The notes under the pieces: model-generated | Told to the model about the DNA's origin: nothing | What the model saw: only the letters and a program-made list of their open reading frames with translations | The model's database searches: none | Shown here: positions 49,656 through 62,000 of the stretch, in pieces | Layout of the letters: every line of letters starts with the position of its first letter | Numbering within the stretch: position 1 is the first letter of the stretch | Source: Mnemiopsis leidyi | Taxonomy: Eukaryota; Ctenophora; Tentaculata; Lobata; Bolinopsidae | Assembly: GCA_000226015.1 (NCBI GenBank) | Contig: JH152821.1 | Coordinates: 1 to 64,000, forward strand | Direction: 5' to 3' | DNA: 64,000 bases | Program-made: the position numbers and the translations under genes

Positions 49656-51599
49656 ATGGACTTTGCTAAAAGGGCGGAATATGACAACCAGATAGTGAGA
49701 CAAATACTTAATCCTCGCCCTGGGATTGAGTTTTCTGTTCCTGTTGACGGACCTAGGTTGGACTATCTGAAAGACCCTACAGCCTGGATAGACTCTTACA
49801 ATGGACATTTGACCGAGTTTCCTGAAGACGATCACTTCTTGGAGTATGTTACTGGGTTGCTGAAGGCTATTGTTAACAGCTCCCCTTACAGTGGCCAGGA
49901 CATTTACTCTCCTATCTTGCTGTTAAAGAAGGTCGTTACAAGAAAAGCGCTTATGAAATGTAGAGACCCAATGAGAACAGCTCTGAGATTGCAATGTCGT
50001 CTACTCGAGTATGCCAAGATCGAGAACGATAATAACTCCATTTACGACCGTAGCATTGAAGAGTTGGAACAAATTCCTAAAACATTTGCGCTGTCTTTGA
50101 TGAGAGCTTGTATAACCCCAGTCGAAGTAATAAGACTTATGCAGTTAGATGATGAGAGTATGTTCCTCGATGTACTTCAATCGAAGAATGTGGAGCTTGT
50201 AGCCTCCAAAATGTATCAAAAGGTTGTCTGGAAAACTTTTTGGGGATCTTCCGCAGCTATGTTATCCAAAAAAGCTCGAAGTGGGAAATACACACAGAGC
50301 CTCTATGTTGCCAAGAGAGCTGCTATCTTCGTCTTCTGGAACATATTTTATATTCCAGTGGGAATTTTTTCAAGAGAAGAAACGAAGAGTATAAAGAGAA
50401 GAGCGTTATTCTTCTCGCCCTTTTCCTCATATTTGGCCGATCTCCTGAACTATAGCATGATGATAACCTTCCTGTTGATCGTCATCCTCATCACAGTTCC
50501 TGACAACACGATAACTCCTGGACTTCTTCAGGAGTTAGCGAAGGATAACATCACGACAAGAAATAGAACTGATTTCGAAGAAGACGGGGAAAACAACATC
50601 ATGATAAAACTTCCGCATCCAGTTATTCCTCCAGCTGAATGGATACTTTGGGCTACTATCTTTGCAAGAATCCTCACGGAATGTTACCAAGCATACTCGA
50701 AAAAAGGAAATACAATTCGAGCAAAGTTGAAGATGTACTTCAGGAGCTTCTATAATGTTACAGATATTTTTCTCGTGATTTTGTTGCTTACTGGAATGAT
50801 ATCAAAAGTCTACATGTCCATCAAGTCTCGAACTTTTGGAGTTTATGCCAAGGTTGATTACAACTCGTCCCTTCGACTTGTACAAAACGAGCTCATCCTC
50901 ACAATTTACTTCTACTGCACTGGGGCGGTAGTAGCACTCGTCCATCTGCTTCAAGTCTACACTATTCACATTCCAGGTCTCGGACCCTTGATCTTGTCGG
51001 CTAAACGAACTTTTGTGGAGGTTTCGGGTCTTGTCTTCATCTATCTTTTCGTGATTGCGGGTTTTCTTATTCCAATCGTGGGCATGATGACGTGTTACCG
51101 AATAATCCATGGAATTGACGGTGTTGATGACGAGAATGATTTCTACTACTTTGCATCCTTTGGAAACGCTGTGATCACCCTAGTCTGGACAATGTTCGGC
51201 GGACTTGATGTGGAACACCGGATAAACCTGCACAGGTCACGTGATAATTTGACGACAGTGTTTGTCGTCATCCTCCTCGTCCTTTACGCTATCATTCTGG
51301 GTCTTCTCTGTATGAACCTTGTCATTGCAATTATAGTTGATGTTTATGGCAAAGTAACATCGGACAAGCATGCTGACTGGCGATTTTCACAGTTTGAATC
51401 TATTATAGACTACAGTCGAGGATCAAATGAGGGTGATGGGATGCCCTTTGTGTTTCCTATTTGCATCCCATACATTATTTACGCCATGATTAGTCAGTAT
51501 CAAGATAAGAAGAAACGTCAGATGAAGATGAGATCCACCACAAAGAAGGATAACAATTTTGCCAAGTTCCTATGTGATTACAGACTTACTGATGAATAG
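49656..51599 (+). CDS. TRPC-like cation channel, intronless, copy 2
   Basis: 647 aa, tandem paralogue of the gene 1.8 kb upstream and on the same strand. It has the same layout: short N-terminus (MDFAKRAEYDNQIVRQILNP, again like a TRPC ankyrin start), TRP_2-like segment, six membrane helices, the S4-S5 signature YTIHIPGLGPLILSAKRTF, pore TMFGGLD, S6 LLCMNLVIAIIVDVYG and TRP-box-like WRFSQFESIIDY. The S1-S2 extracellular loop is the most diverged part (NTITPGLLQELAKDNITT in place of DPELPRKLLQNMTRDD) and has NITT- and NRT-type glycosylation sequons. Between residues 40 and 150 the two copies are almost identical in DNA, unlike the rest. Probable role: plasma-membrane, non-selective Ca2+-permeable channel. 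Activation mode cannot be read from the sequence. Confidence 0.9.
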   Translation: MDFAKRAEYDNQIVRQILNPRPGIEFSVPVDGPRLDYLKDPTAWIDSYNGHLTEFPEDDHFLEYVTGLLKAIVNSSPYSGQDIYSPILLLKKVVTRKALMKCRDPMRTALRLQCRLLEYAKIENDNNSIYDRSIEELEQIPKTFALSLMRACITPVEVIRLMQLDDESMFLDVLQSKNVELVASKMYQKVVWKTFWGSSAAMLSKKARSGKYTQSLYVAKRAAIFVFWNIFYIPVGIFSREETKSIKRRALFFSPFSSYLADLLNYSMMITFLLIVILITVPDNTITPGLLQELAKDNITTRNRTDFEEDGENNIMIKLPHPVIPPAEWILWATIFARILTECYQAYSKKGNTIRAKLKMYFRSFYNVTDIFLVILLLTGMISKVYMSIKSRTFGVYAKVDYNSSLRLVQNELILTIYFYCTGAVVALVHLLQVYTIHIPGLGPLILSAKRTFVEVSGLVFIYLFVIAGFLIPIVGMMTCYRIIHGIDGVDDENDFYYFASFGNAVITLVWTMFGGLDVEHRINLHRSRDNLTTVFVVILLVLYAIILGLLCMNLVIAIIVDVYGKVTSDKHADWRFSQFESIIDYSRGSNEGDGMPFVFPICIPYIIYAMISQYQDKKKRQMKMRSTTKKDNNFAKFLCDYRLTDE

Positions 51600-51840
51600 C
51601 AACGGCTTGCAAATTTGATCCAAATTGTCCCTCGAGATATCCTTAAACTATAAATGCCACGAGAACATTTTTCTAGACTCGCTGCGTTTAATTAGGTATG
51701 ATCTTTTTGTTTTTTGGCAATATGACTTATCTGTAAAACTTTAAAGTCCTGAAAATATCATTAATGATTATGATAGAATCTCGATACCAATGTTGAATAA
51801 TTTGTAGCAAGTCTTTTCTGTACTTGCACTTTTAATTGAC

Positions 51841-51846
51841 AATAAA
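51841..51846 (+). terminator. poly(A) signal of TRPC-like copy 2
   Basis: AATAAA about 240 bases after the stop codon. Confidence 0.55.
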
Positions 51847-53152
51847 CATTTATAAGTTTTTAAATTCTTAAGTTTTCGCGTTTGATTGCGCACAGTCAGA
51901 CCCAAAACTTCCAGCCAAATGATGTGCAGGCTGAGAATAACAACCTAAATCTCTAAATGTGAAATGTGAGTAGCCGGGGTAGGTATTACAGGGCTTATTG
52001 TTGCTGAGAGTTCCAACTCCCATGAGATTAGATCACGATTAGGTTTATGTTGGGAGATATTGTTGTATTTTGTACTAAGTACGCTGCTCTCTACACAGAT
52101 GTTGAGTGCTGTTCACGGTGCAGTGTACATAAAGGAGTGAGGTAATTACTCTCCAATCAAGAAGCTTACGATGAAGATTAAAGACTCCCGCTATTGCGAC
52201 ATTGCGTCTAGCCAATAAGAATACATTCTTGATACTGCAGTAGTTTACATCAAATTATAGTCTTTATTCAACAACCAAGTGCAAACTACCAAGCTTAATA
52301 AAGTCATATTTTTCTCTGTTCATACTTGTCGATCTTTACAAGATTGTGTTTATAAGATCAATTTTTATAAGATAGTTTCGTATCTATATTGGGTGTGCTA
52401 CACCACACTTTTTCTGACGTGGAATTCTGAGTGAAAAATATCCAAATATAATTTATATGTCACATTGTAGCACTTTCTCATGTGATGTATCATTATATGT
52501 AAGGAATGTACCGGCTAAAATGTACGGTGTACAAATACCGATGTAAATATTTGAGTACAACTTTTAACGACTGATAGACGTGAGATTGTTTCAACAGTTC
52601 ACTAAAACATTGCTATTATTTGTACACTGTACAGTCCTCACTGGCTGAAAGTAAACAATGTGCGTTGATCCTGCTATCAAGTTTATGTTATGTAATGTTA
52701 AGATCGTGTTGCAACATTGCTAATTTAAACAAACTTTTGTTTTGCAACTTAATCTAAACTGAAATCTGGCAGGGTAATTGCGACAGTACACCTGATCTAG
52801 AATTAGAGACTGGACAAGTCACGAGTCGGTTGTTACTATAAATATTAACAAAGAGAAATCTGATCAAGTTTCTACGGGGTTACAAAGCAGATCAAGTTAT
52901 TTTCTATCAGGTATATTTAGCGAAACGTGGAAAATCGTAACAGCCTTGAAATTCCGTCAAGTTACTAGTTGTTACATGTTTATCAAATGTCACCATACAA
53001 TTCATATTTCAACTGTGAAAACGGCAGTCTTGTGAAGCAAAATATTGGTCCTGACAATTTATTGATTTTCAACTTACTTTGGTTCAGTAATTATAGACTT
53101 CCAGAAAACCTCACATCCCTTGCCAACAGATACTCATCTACACAACCTGGAT
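51847..53152. other. intergenic, no gene seen
   Basis: AT-rich unique-looking sequence. The small open frame at 52969-53154 has no recognisable features. Confidence 0.5.
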
Positions 53153-53252
53153 GAACGCTACATGTACACACTGTATGGAAGTGTTGTATGAACGCTACAT
53201 GTACACACTGTGTGGAAGTGTTGTATAAACGCTACATGTACACACTGTATGT
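53153..53252. repeat. 37-bp tandem repeat
   Basis: Nearly three copies of a unit containing aacgctacatgtacacactg and ggaagtgttgtat. Confidence 0.9.
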
Positions 53253-53442
53253 AAGTTACTAGGTGCGTTGTAGGGAGAGGTTAACCAGGTGGCTCCCTAT
53301 CCGTTACAGCTCAGCAATTTGCTGCTTCTGAGATATCAGCTTATATTTCTCCTAATTGATAAAAAGATTCAGCTTTCATTAAAGGTTTGAGTAAGCCGGT
53401 GTGCCGTGACGTGCTGAATACTGCCCTCTCTCTCTTGAGGAG

Positions 53443-53546
53443 TGAAGTAAAGTAATGTTTCACTTCACTAGTACAGTAGTACACTGGTCTGGTGGACTGA
53501 AGTAAAGTAATGTTTCACTTCACTAGTACAGTAGTACACTGGTCTA
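53443..53546. repeat. 55-bp tandem duplication
   Basis: Two copies of a unit beginning gaagtaaagtaatgtttcac and including ctagtacagtagtacactgg. The unit has inverted motifs (gtgaaacatt / aagtgaagta). Confidence 0.85.
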
Positions 53547-53688
53547 GTAAAACCTACTGCAGTACTGCCTGGCGTTTTCGTTAAGTATTTGACTGTCCCA
53601 ACTGTCCGCTAAATGTCAATAACCTGGCCGATTTGATTGTGTCTTTAAGTCGTCCTGACAGGTGTGCGGTATTATACTGCAATAATGT

Positions 53689-53804
53689 CATGTTACTTCC
53701 AACCATGTAACAATATAATAATGTTACTTCCAACCATGTTACTTCCAACCATGTTACTTCCAACCATGTTACTTCCAACCATGTTACTTCCAACCATGTT
53801 ACTT
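53689..53804. repeat. 15-bp minisatellite
   Basis: About seven copies of atgttacttccaacc, head to tail, with one interrupted copy near 53705. Confidence 0.95.
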
Positions 53805-53847
53805 CAAACACACGCCAACACGCGCCTGTGTATGTGCACTGTACATG

Positions 53848-54528
53848 TTGTTAGGTGTGTTGCTAGGTGTGTTGCTAGGTGTGTTACTAGGTGTGTTACT
53901 AGGTGTGTTACTAGGTGTGTTACTAGGTAGTAGGTGTGTTACTAGGTGTGTTACTAGGTCGGTGTGTTACTAGGTGTGTTACTAGGTGTGTTACTAGGTG
54001 TGTTACTAGGTATGTTACTAGGTGTGTTGCTAAGTGTGTTACGTAGGNNNNNNNNNNTGTTACTAGGTATGTTACTAGGTGTGTTACTAGGTATGTTACT
54101 AGGTGTGTTACTAGGTGTGTTACTAGGTATGTTACTAGGTGTGTTACTAGGTGTGTTACTAGGTGTGTTACTAGGTGTGTTACTAGGTGTGTTACTAGGT
54201 GTGTTACTAGGTATGTTACTAGGTGTGTTACTAGGTGTGTTACTAGGTGTGTTACTAGGTATGTTACTAGGTGTGTTACTAGGTGTGTTACTAGGTATGT
54301 TACTAGGTGTGTTACTAGTTGTGTTACTAGTTGTGTTACTAGGTGTGTTACTAGGTGTGTTACTAGGTGTGTTGCTAGGTGTGTTACTAGGTGTGTTGCT
54401 AGGTGTGTTACTAGTTGTGTTACTTGGTATGTTACTAGGTGTGTTACTAGGTGCGTTACTAAGTATGTTACTTGGTGAGTTACTAGGTGTGTTTCTAGGT
54501 GTGTTTCTAGGTGTATTACTAGGTGTGG
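53848..54528. repeat. 12-bp minisatellite, long array
   Basis: More than 50 copies of ggtgtgttacta with variants (ggtatgttacta, ggtgtgttgcta). Because 12 is a multiple of three, the array is open in several frames on both strands, giving Val-Leu-Leu-Gly and Thr-His-Leu-Val runs that are not genes. A 10-base N gap lies at 54048-54057. Confidence 0.97.
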
Positions 54529-57500
54529 CGCTATTGTTGCGGTATCGGTTGTCAAGTATTTACTGCATATCTGCAGAGCTAAATACTGGCTATCTTATGT
54601 AAACACACATTGTTACTCTGATCTCATCAATTAATTTCAACTGTGTGCGATGTGCTGATGTAGGGATATAAACGGTCTAGATGCAAACTCTCACAAGTTT
54701 AAAATAAAGTGTGGTGATCAGTGGGAGCAGAGATGCGACCTGCAGATTTTAATCCTGTAAACTTAAGAACTTAGGCTCGTAAACATAGACATACAATTTC
54801 AAGCTCCAAACTTTGAAACTTGGCATGGGGGATCTTTTACCAGAATTGGACTGCTATTGATTCAGTTCTCAGTAAGCCTCATGAGCTAGAGCTTATGTGA
54901 CAACACTACTAACTCTCTCTCTCCCTTTCTCTCCTGTTATGTGACGATATCAGGTAAAGGAAGCATCTCATTATAGTCATCACAATGCAGTAGGACTATT
55001 GACAAGCAGTAGCATGAGGCATGTTTATGTGGATATTATCTTCATATCTGATCTTTAACTCTCAGTTTCGCTATTAAGCTTTATTCGCTCTATGTATGGG
55101 TTCTGTGATCGTAAAGCTGCATAATATCATGCTAACTTTTTGCGTGTCTGAAGGTAATTTTAAAAAAACTTGAAATGTTAAGTAATATGTATAATGTGTA
55201 TCAATACGTTCACTTGTATGATGTTGTGTTTAAATTTTCTAAATATGCATCATTTTCTTATCGACTGTAATGATAATTTCAAAATTGTTTTTCCAAAAGT
55301 TGCTTCTTCTGATCATTCGCTGAAATGAAATCTAAATCATGATCTTACAATTATCGCAAGATTTACGTATTCTTTGAATTCCTTTACATCAATTCGATTC
55401 GATTTTTCTCAATGTCACAAAATTACGTACATCGTAATCATGATTCCTTGCTATATAGATCACAGCTGAGCTGATAAGCGATGCATGTAAATTTCGCTGT
55501 ATTTTCTCATTATTGGAATCTCTAGTGGTAACGTGAATATTATTAGACATTAGGAGGAGTAGTGTATGATACAGAGAGAAGAGAAGACTGTCCCAGTCTT
55601 CAGAAGATGTGATGAAAGACAGAAAACTTTGGGACAACATGTTAAGGTTACTATTTTATATTGAATACCACTTTAGTTTGTTTGAAGTTGGTACAATCAA
55701 TTCCACCTGGTTTTAATTGCGATAATTTTAATGAAAATTTTTTGATAAATCCTCGCTGCCGTTGTAATTTAATACTCTAGTTTTTTTGCTGTCTTGAATT
55801 AAGGAATGGGGATATTTTTAAACAAAATGATTATTCCTGACCAGGTAACCTACTACAGATCTAATTAGCGATCCCCTGGGTCCCGACTCAACAAATGAAC
55901 AACGAGCAGCACTCTTATAGAATGGGTGAGTACAAGTTTAGGTATGTAGTGGATACATACCGGTAATGGCAGACAGGTTGTATTTACCTTGCTCTTTCCT
56001 TGTTTCCTGGTGACTCAATTCTAATGCAATCTGTAGTGTCGGGTCATCCTCAATCTTAACATAGTCAGCATATTTTAAGTACCCGGCCTTGATACCTATT
56101 CGATCATTAGCTGCAGCTTGGAAATGTATGAATTCCTGATATGTAGTGGACTGATTAGATTTTTAGTTAAGAGCCTCAATATTTCGTTACCATTTGTACA
56201 TTCTCCAGCTTGCAATCATCTTCCTATAAGAAGATTGAAATGGGATTATGTAAACACGGCACTTACACTCATCATACACAACGCATACTTTCTAACCTTT
56301 AGCTAGCCCATGTATGATTAGACGTCATGAGCGTTGGTGGAGGTAGAAATTAAACATTTGAAACTCACATATTTGATAAGAAGGATTTTTATTACTGGAA
56401 TAAAGTCGAAACTTTAAGATAAATAACAAGCTTTGTAACACTTATCTGCATTGTTCATTTAGCTGATTATTATCGGTCCCTGAGCCCGCTTCTTATTCCT
56501 AGCTTGTTAGCTCCTTCTTGTATGTAACTAGTTGAGTGTATTGTCTGTGTATCTATGTGTTTGTGTGTTTGTGTGTGTGTCTGTGTAACTGATCTACCTC
56601 CCATGGTAAACAAACAGTATAATGTCGGTAGACAAACAAAAGTAAACATTTTTACATTTGTTGACTTACTCCCTGGCGGGTGTACAGTAGCTACTTAATG
56701 ACTAACTGTGTCTGCAGAGAAACTTTTGGAAAGTTAATGGTCTGGACGCTCAAGTGCGTCTTCGAATGTATTTACTATATTATCCGTCATTGTATTGACT
56801 ATATTATCTGTCATAGTATTAACTCGTGTTTCCTTTTCTTTTAAAATTTAATGGTAAATTTGTTGACCGAAGGTAACTTTCGATATCGCGCTGAAAAATA
56901 ATCAAATTTCGATGAGAATAATTCATCGTTTAAGTCTTAGAAATGTGACTTTTTGACAGTGGAAGAATTGAACGATTTTCTTCTGAATTATTGCGTTTCT
57001 GAATTACTGATATCACAAGACCCTCTATACACCACACGGCAAACTGTTAAACCCTTAAGAAATCTGAAGATCCTGGTTGATATCCACTATCCAGTATCAT
57101 GTACCTTTCCAACATACGAATCTGTATTTGATAATCTGTGCATGTCAAAATTGCGATCCTACTATGCTGTGTTATGGTGTATAAGTGTGCAGGGTATTTA
57201 AAGTTGTGTGTCCGTGAGTGTGTGTGTAGAATTCCAACCACCCTGTATATATACAATTTATATATACGTTCACATTCCTTTCAAAGACACAGTGCTTACC
57301 ATCATTGACAATAGGAACGTATTACGTTCCTCATTAAATTGTTCAGAATAATAGTAGTATATTTCGTGACAGGCATTTATGTTGTAATTGATATTGACCA
57401 CCTACAATTTATATTCGCAACTCTGTCCAACCTTGGATAGTGGACATCAACCTTGAAACAACCTTGAACATCCTTGAAATCTGGGGCTGAGCTTAGAAAA

Positions 57501-58019
57501 CACCGCTAAGTGGCAGATTCCACGCCACGTCGCTCACTGCACTGGTCGGCGGAATCGACATATTATGATCAAGTGACTGTCATAATTCGTTCTTGTATGC
57601 TGCTTAAGTCGTAGTTTGGTAGATATGACGGAGTGATCTGTAATGCCACTAGTTCAGATTTCTTATGTGGAGAGCCGGGCGGGCGAATGAAAGGTCCTTC
57701 CACCCAAATTTTGTATCCCCGGTTCGAAAGAGGACAAATGGAAGGCGCGGTTGTTCATCTTGTTGACTTTTCAGCAGTTACTGTGACATAAAGTGCGCGC
57801 GCAACGATCACGACACGCTTTGTGCTGCATCTGCCATGTATCCCAGTCCATGTCATGGAGGAAACCAGACGTTGTGACCCTGAATTCTGAAATCAGTTGT
57901 CAACGTCTACAGTCTAGCAACTCCGGGGTTGTTAGATGACCTTTAAAAACGCAATTAAATTCACATTTCATGGTCTCGACCCATAGTCATACCTGATACC
58001 TAGCTTGTCAGTTGTCACT
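54529..58019. other. intergenic or 3' flank of the lectin gene, no supported gene
   Basis: Mostly AT-rich sequence. A gtgtttgtgtgtgtgtct tract is at about 56555-56585. The open frames near 55389, 56118 and 56953 show no motif or clean splice borders. Any 3' exons of the minus-strand lectin/Ig gene would lie in the right part of this stretch, but none could be recognised. Confidence 0.45.
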
Positions 58020-58080
58020 CTCGCAGCTCAAAGCTGAACGTCACGTTAATGTTAGACGGATATAATCTCGTTATATAGAC
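58020..58080 (-). mobile_element. short remnant related to the Penelope-like arm
   Basis: The stretch ttagacggatataatctcg near 58049 and neighbouring gcagct-aaagctgaacgt match the reverse complement of part of the left arm of the element at 38.2-38.7 kb (about 38547-38605), with small differences. It is a decayed fragment of the same repeat family. Confidence 0.5.
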
Positions 58081-59069
58081 TCGTTATATAGACTGACTCG
58101 AGGATTGGAGGTGTAAGCTGAAAAAACCAGTCAGACTCAGTGCCAGGCGATTGCGCGCTCGCGAGTGATTTCCAATTCCATTCGGCAACATCAGGCAATG
58201 AAATCCAAACTGGCATGTTGCCTTTTTCACTGGAAATTATATAGAATTCGAAAATGAGCAGCAACTTGAGGCTAGGATAGGCTAACTGTATTCACAACTG
58301 TTATCAATTCCAACCTTCCCCTTATAGCGTTCGCTCGAAATTATAATTATAAATCAAAATGTGCTTACTCTTCAGATTCTCATTCCTTAGAGTTAGTGAA
58401 CGGACGCGGAGCGCCGGGTTTGTAAAAAATATACCCATTTTTATTTCACAATCAATCAATTAGAAAACTATTCAACTCATAAAACTTTTGACAAATCTAT
58501 TGTCACTTCATAAAGACGTTCAAGTTCATTATGTAGTTGTAGATACCGATAAGGATATAATGTTTATCGTGATTTCTTTTGAGTTTTGATTCTATTGAGT
58601 AATTCAACCTTCAAACTCAACAGTTTTATAATAAGAGACATCGATATTCAACACTTCGACAGGTTCTGGTGAACTAGTTGGCAGAATTCATGGAGCAAGT
58701 TCATCTGCCACTCTCTGTTCCGTCTCAGTCTCACGCATAAAATCCCATTGTAGCCCTGTCTTTTTAGACTCTAACCCTCCGTTTGCTGTTTATTTTACGA
58801 GGCACTGAAGTGATGGTGATGTATTGCCCTATAATATTGGTCGTCCCAATTCGGTTTATTGCTCTGACACAACACCCATGAATCAACTAATACTATTTTA
58901 CCCCATGGTCATTGGTAAATAGTCAAGCTTAATATTTTACCATTCAAATTTTGGCCGCTTAAATTTGATCTGAAAATCTAACCAAGGCTTAACAGTCAAA
59001 AATGGAGGGTGGTCGCATTACGCCTTACCCCCTGCTCTGCCTTAAAGTGGTAAGATAGGAGTTCCCTAC
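58081..59069. other. 3' side of the lectin gene, no exon seen
   Basis: Follows the last recognised lectin exon in the direction of transcription. An open frame at 58052-58264 on the minus strand (VWISLPDVAEWNWKSLASAQ) looks slightly lectin-like in wording, but no phase-1 acceptor leads into it cleanly. The gene must end or continue here. Confidence 0.35.
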
Positions 59070-62000
59070 CTCGCTCACAAACAGTTGCATGTCGCTCGGT
59101 AACTGCTCTAGTGTACCAGGATCCCAACTCTTCGCTAGTTTCGTCAGCGTTGAGAACGACCCCGCTACTCTCCTCCAGCACAGCAGGCTCCCCTGCTCCC
59201 CAGTTTGAGTATTCGATCACACTCGAGTCATCGTCCTGTCTCACGTAGTCTCCTGACTCTGATCTCTTTATTCCCAGCCAAACGTTAGAGTTCCTGGGAA
59301 TGACAGTTTGATCAAACAAAATTATTTGTGATGGTTTTATAGGGTTTACGTCAAGTCGTTAAAATTTGAATTTGAAATGCTTAGGTGGTTGCGACACGTT
59401 TATGAATGTCAAACTTGACATTCATAAACGTGTCGCAACCACCTATGGAGTAATAAATTTAGGTTCCCTCACGGAATTCCGACTTTCTGACTAGTAGGCC
59501 CAAGTCGGAATACCGTGCGCTACCTGCACAGAATTCCGACTGCACTGAATTCTTAATATAGGAACTGATGTAGTCGGAATTCTGTCAAATTCGGAATTCC
59601 GTGCGTGTACCATAAATTTATTTCTTCTATGGAATAATAAATTTAAATAGTAAAATCCTTTCTGAATCACCCTGTAGTATCTAATTCTTGGTCTTTGACC
59701 CAGGCATCTACGTCTATGAAACCTCGCATTTCTTATATTTAGTAAGTAAAAGTTAATGTTATCCGACTGACCAGCCTGCAAAACTATGGTATTAGCAATG
59801 GGAAGATGGTTCAGTTGATAGCTTAACCAGCTTGATAAAGATAAATTGTGATGATATAGTACTTTAAATGGCAGATTCACTGAAATTCGGTTGTCGCACA
59901 AGAACAATTCGATATGCTTTAACTGCAAGATGTGGGGACCACTAATCCCAGACTGAGACACTACATTCAAATCGCACAGATTGGATTGCCTCATCTCAAA
60001 AACAGGCTCGTCTTGCTTGGCTGATGTGATGTGTCGATTCAAAATTGCAATAATAAGCTGATTGCAAATTGCAGTTAACTAAGTAACTGATACTCTGTCT
60101 CACCAGCGTTATTATAATCGAACATCGAATTTGAAATTCTGCATACTCACGTACTGGTCAGATTGAGATATATAATACTATATACTATACTATATATTAT
60201 ACTATATATTATACTATACTATACTATCAACTATACTATATACTATACTATACTATATACTATACTATATACTATACTATATACTATACTATATACTATA
60301 TCATATATTATACTATATACTATACACTATACTATACACTATACTATACACTATACTATAGAGTACATACTTGACTAGCTGAGCGATGGCGATGTTGCCC
60401 GCCTCATCCTCAGGGACTGCCACAGAGCCACCCATAGCCATGCAGATGGTGGTGGCTTCCAGGAAAGTTTCTCCTTCCTCCTCGTTCATCTTCACGTACG
60501 CCAATAGTTTCTCCTCAACTGTTTGGTAGAATGTTATTCTGATCTCCCAACTTCAAAAACAATGTTGTTCTTTGTGTTACTGTTACGCTTCACTAGTTAT
60601 ATACATTTGTAAAATGGATTTTGTAATGGATTTTTATTCTGTGAATTAGTTTCTAAGGCGAGGAATAATCATGCAATTGATTTGCAGTTTCCAAATAATC
60701 CCGGAAGTTATTGATGGGCTGGTGGTGTAGTGGTTTCCTTCTCAGCTCCCACGCAGGAGATCGGGGGTTCAAATCCCGTATCCGCCAGTCCTCGAGAAGT
60801 GCGCTAAGGACATATGCCTATGCAACCTTCTTCGGTCGACTCAGCCGAATGATCGGGAAACCGTGATTGAGGGTTAAATGAGTAGCTGCCCATTGCAGCG
60901 AAGTTTCGGGCGATAAAAGTAAGGTACACACTACCTTAACCGTCACTGGCGTGTATGTATAATTGTACATTCGGCCTCTACAGTAATTGGCCGTTACACT
61001 TGTGTAACATGTGGCTGTTGGAGTGTCCGAATTAAAATAAGTATGAGATAAAAAAAATTAAACAAGACTTGCTATCTAATCACATTATATGCTTGTAGCT
61101 TTCATCAATATCAAAAACAAGACTTTTAACTGCTTTTTATATCAAAATAGGACTAGCAGCTTGCCATGATCTATATCAAAAGCAAAACAAGTAGCTTGTA
61201 TTGATAGGAGCTGTTAAGAATGACGATACCTATTTTCAGAGCGCTGTTAGCGATAAGCTCGTGACGGTCAGTGAAGAGGATGCAGCTGACGACTCCCCCA
61301 TCCTGCTCCTGGACCTCCTGGACGATTAGTCGTCCCTCCTCGTCCTGGTAGACACGGTCCTGGTCCTTGTTTCGCCCCGTCACTATCTTCCCGCCCATAC
61401 TCCACCGTACGTTAGCTGTATCTGTTGTGTCCGGGTTTATCATTTAAGTTGGAACTAGAAGTTCTGTATGAAACTTATGATGTAAAAATTCTAAAGCGGC
61501 TTTATTTTTCGCGTTCAAATCGCTCATTTCACAACTATGAAATATCGACTAATCGTTTTCTACGTGATTACCCAGACAAATAAAACACATGCAGCAATGT
61601 CACAAATTAGAGTGGGATCTGTGAACATAAAAAGAAAATGTCACTAATAGGGCAGTATAACACGTGACCGACAATGAGAACCCTAACCTGGTAGAAAACT
61701 GGACGTGAAGGTGACCTTGCTGCCCAAGTTAGCCATGTAGGAGCTAGGTCGTGAGATAAACTCTAAATCTGACCCCTCAGTCGGCGGGACAGTGACCACC
61801 TGCTCTGTAGGAGCCAAGTCCTGGAGTTACAGTGGGGTGAGTTGGTCTGTTTTTAGAGTTTGTGTTGAAGTTTGTTTGTTTTTGGTTTTTGATTGATAAA
61901 CAGAGTTTGTCTAACTGCACTGTTTGTTTGTGTTATTTTTTCATTTTGTTTTTTTACACCGAATAATATTACTTCATGAGGTCATTGTAGTGTCAAATTA

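Noticed and set aside
53923-54602. Open frames of over 200 aa on both strands (Val-Leu-Leu-Gly or Thr-His-Leu-Val repeats)
   Set aside because: Produced by a 12-bp minisatellite, which stays open in any stop-free frame; no start context, splice borders or non-repeat protein around it.
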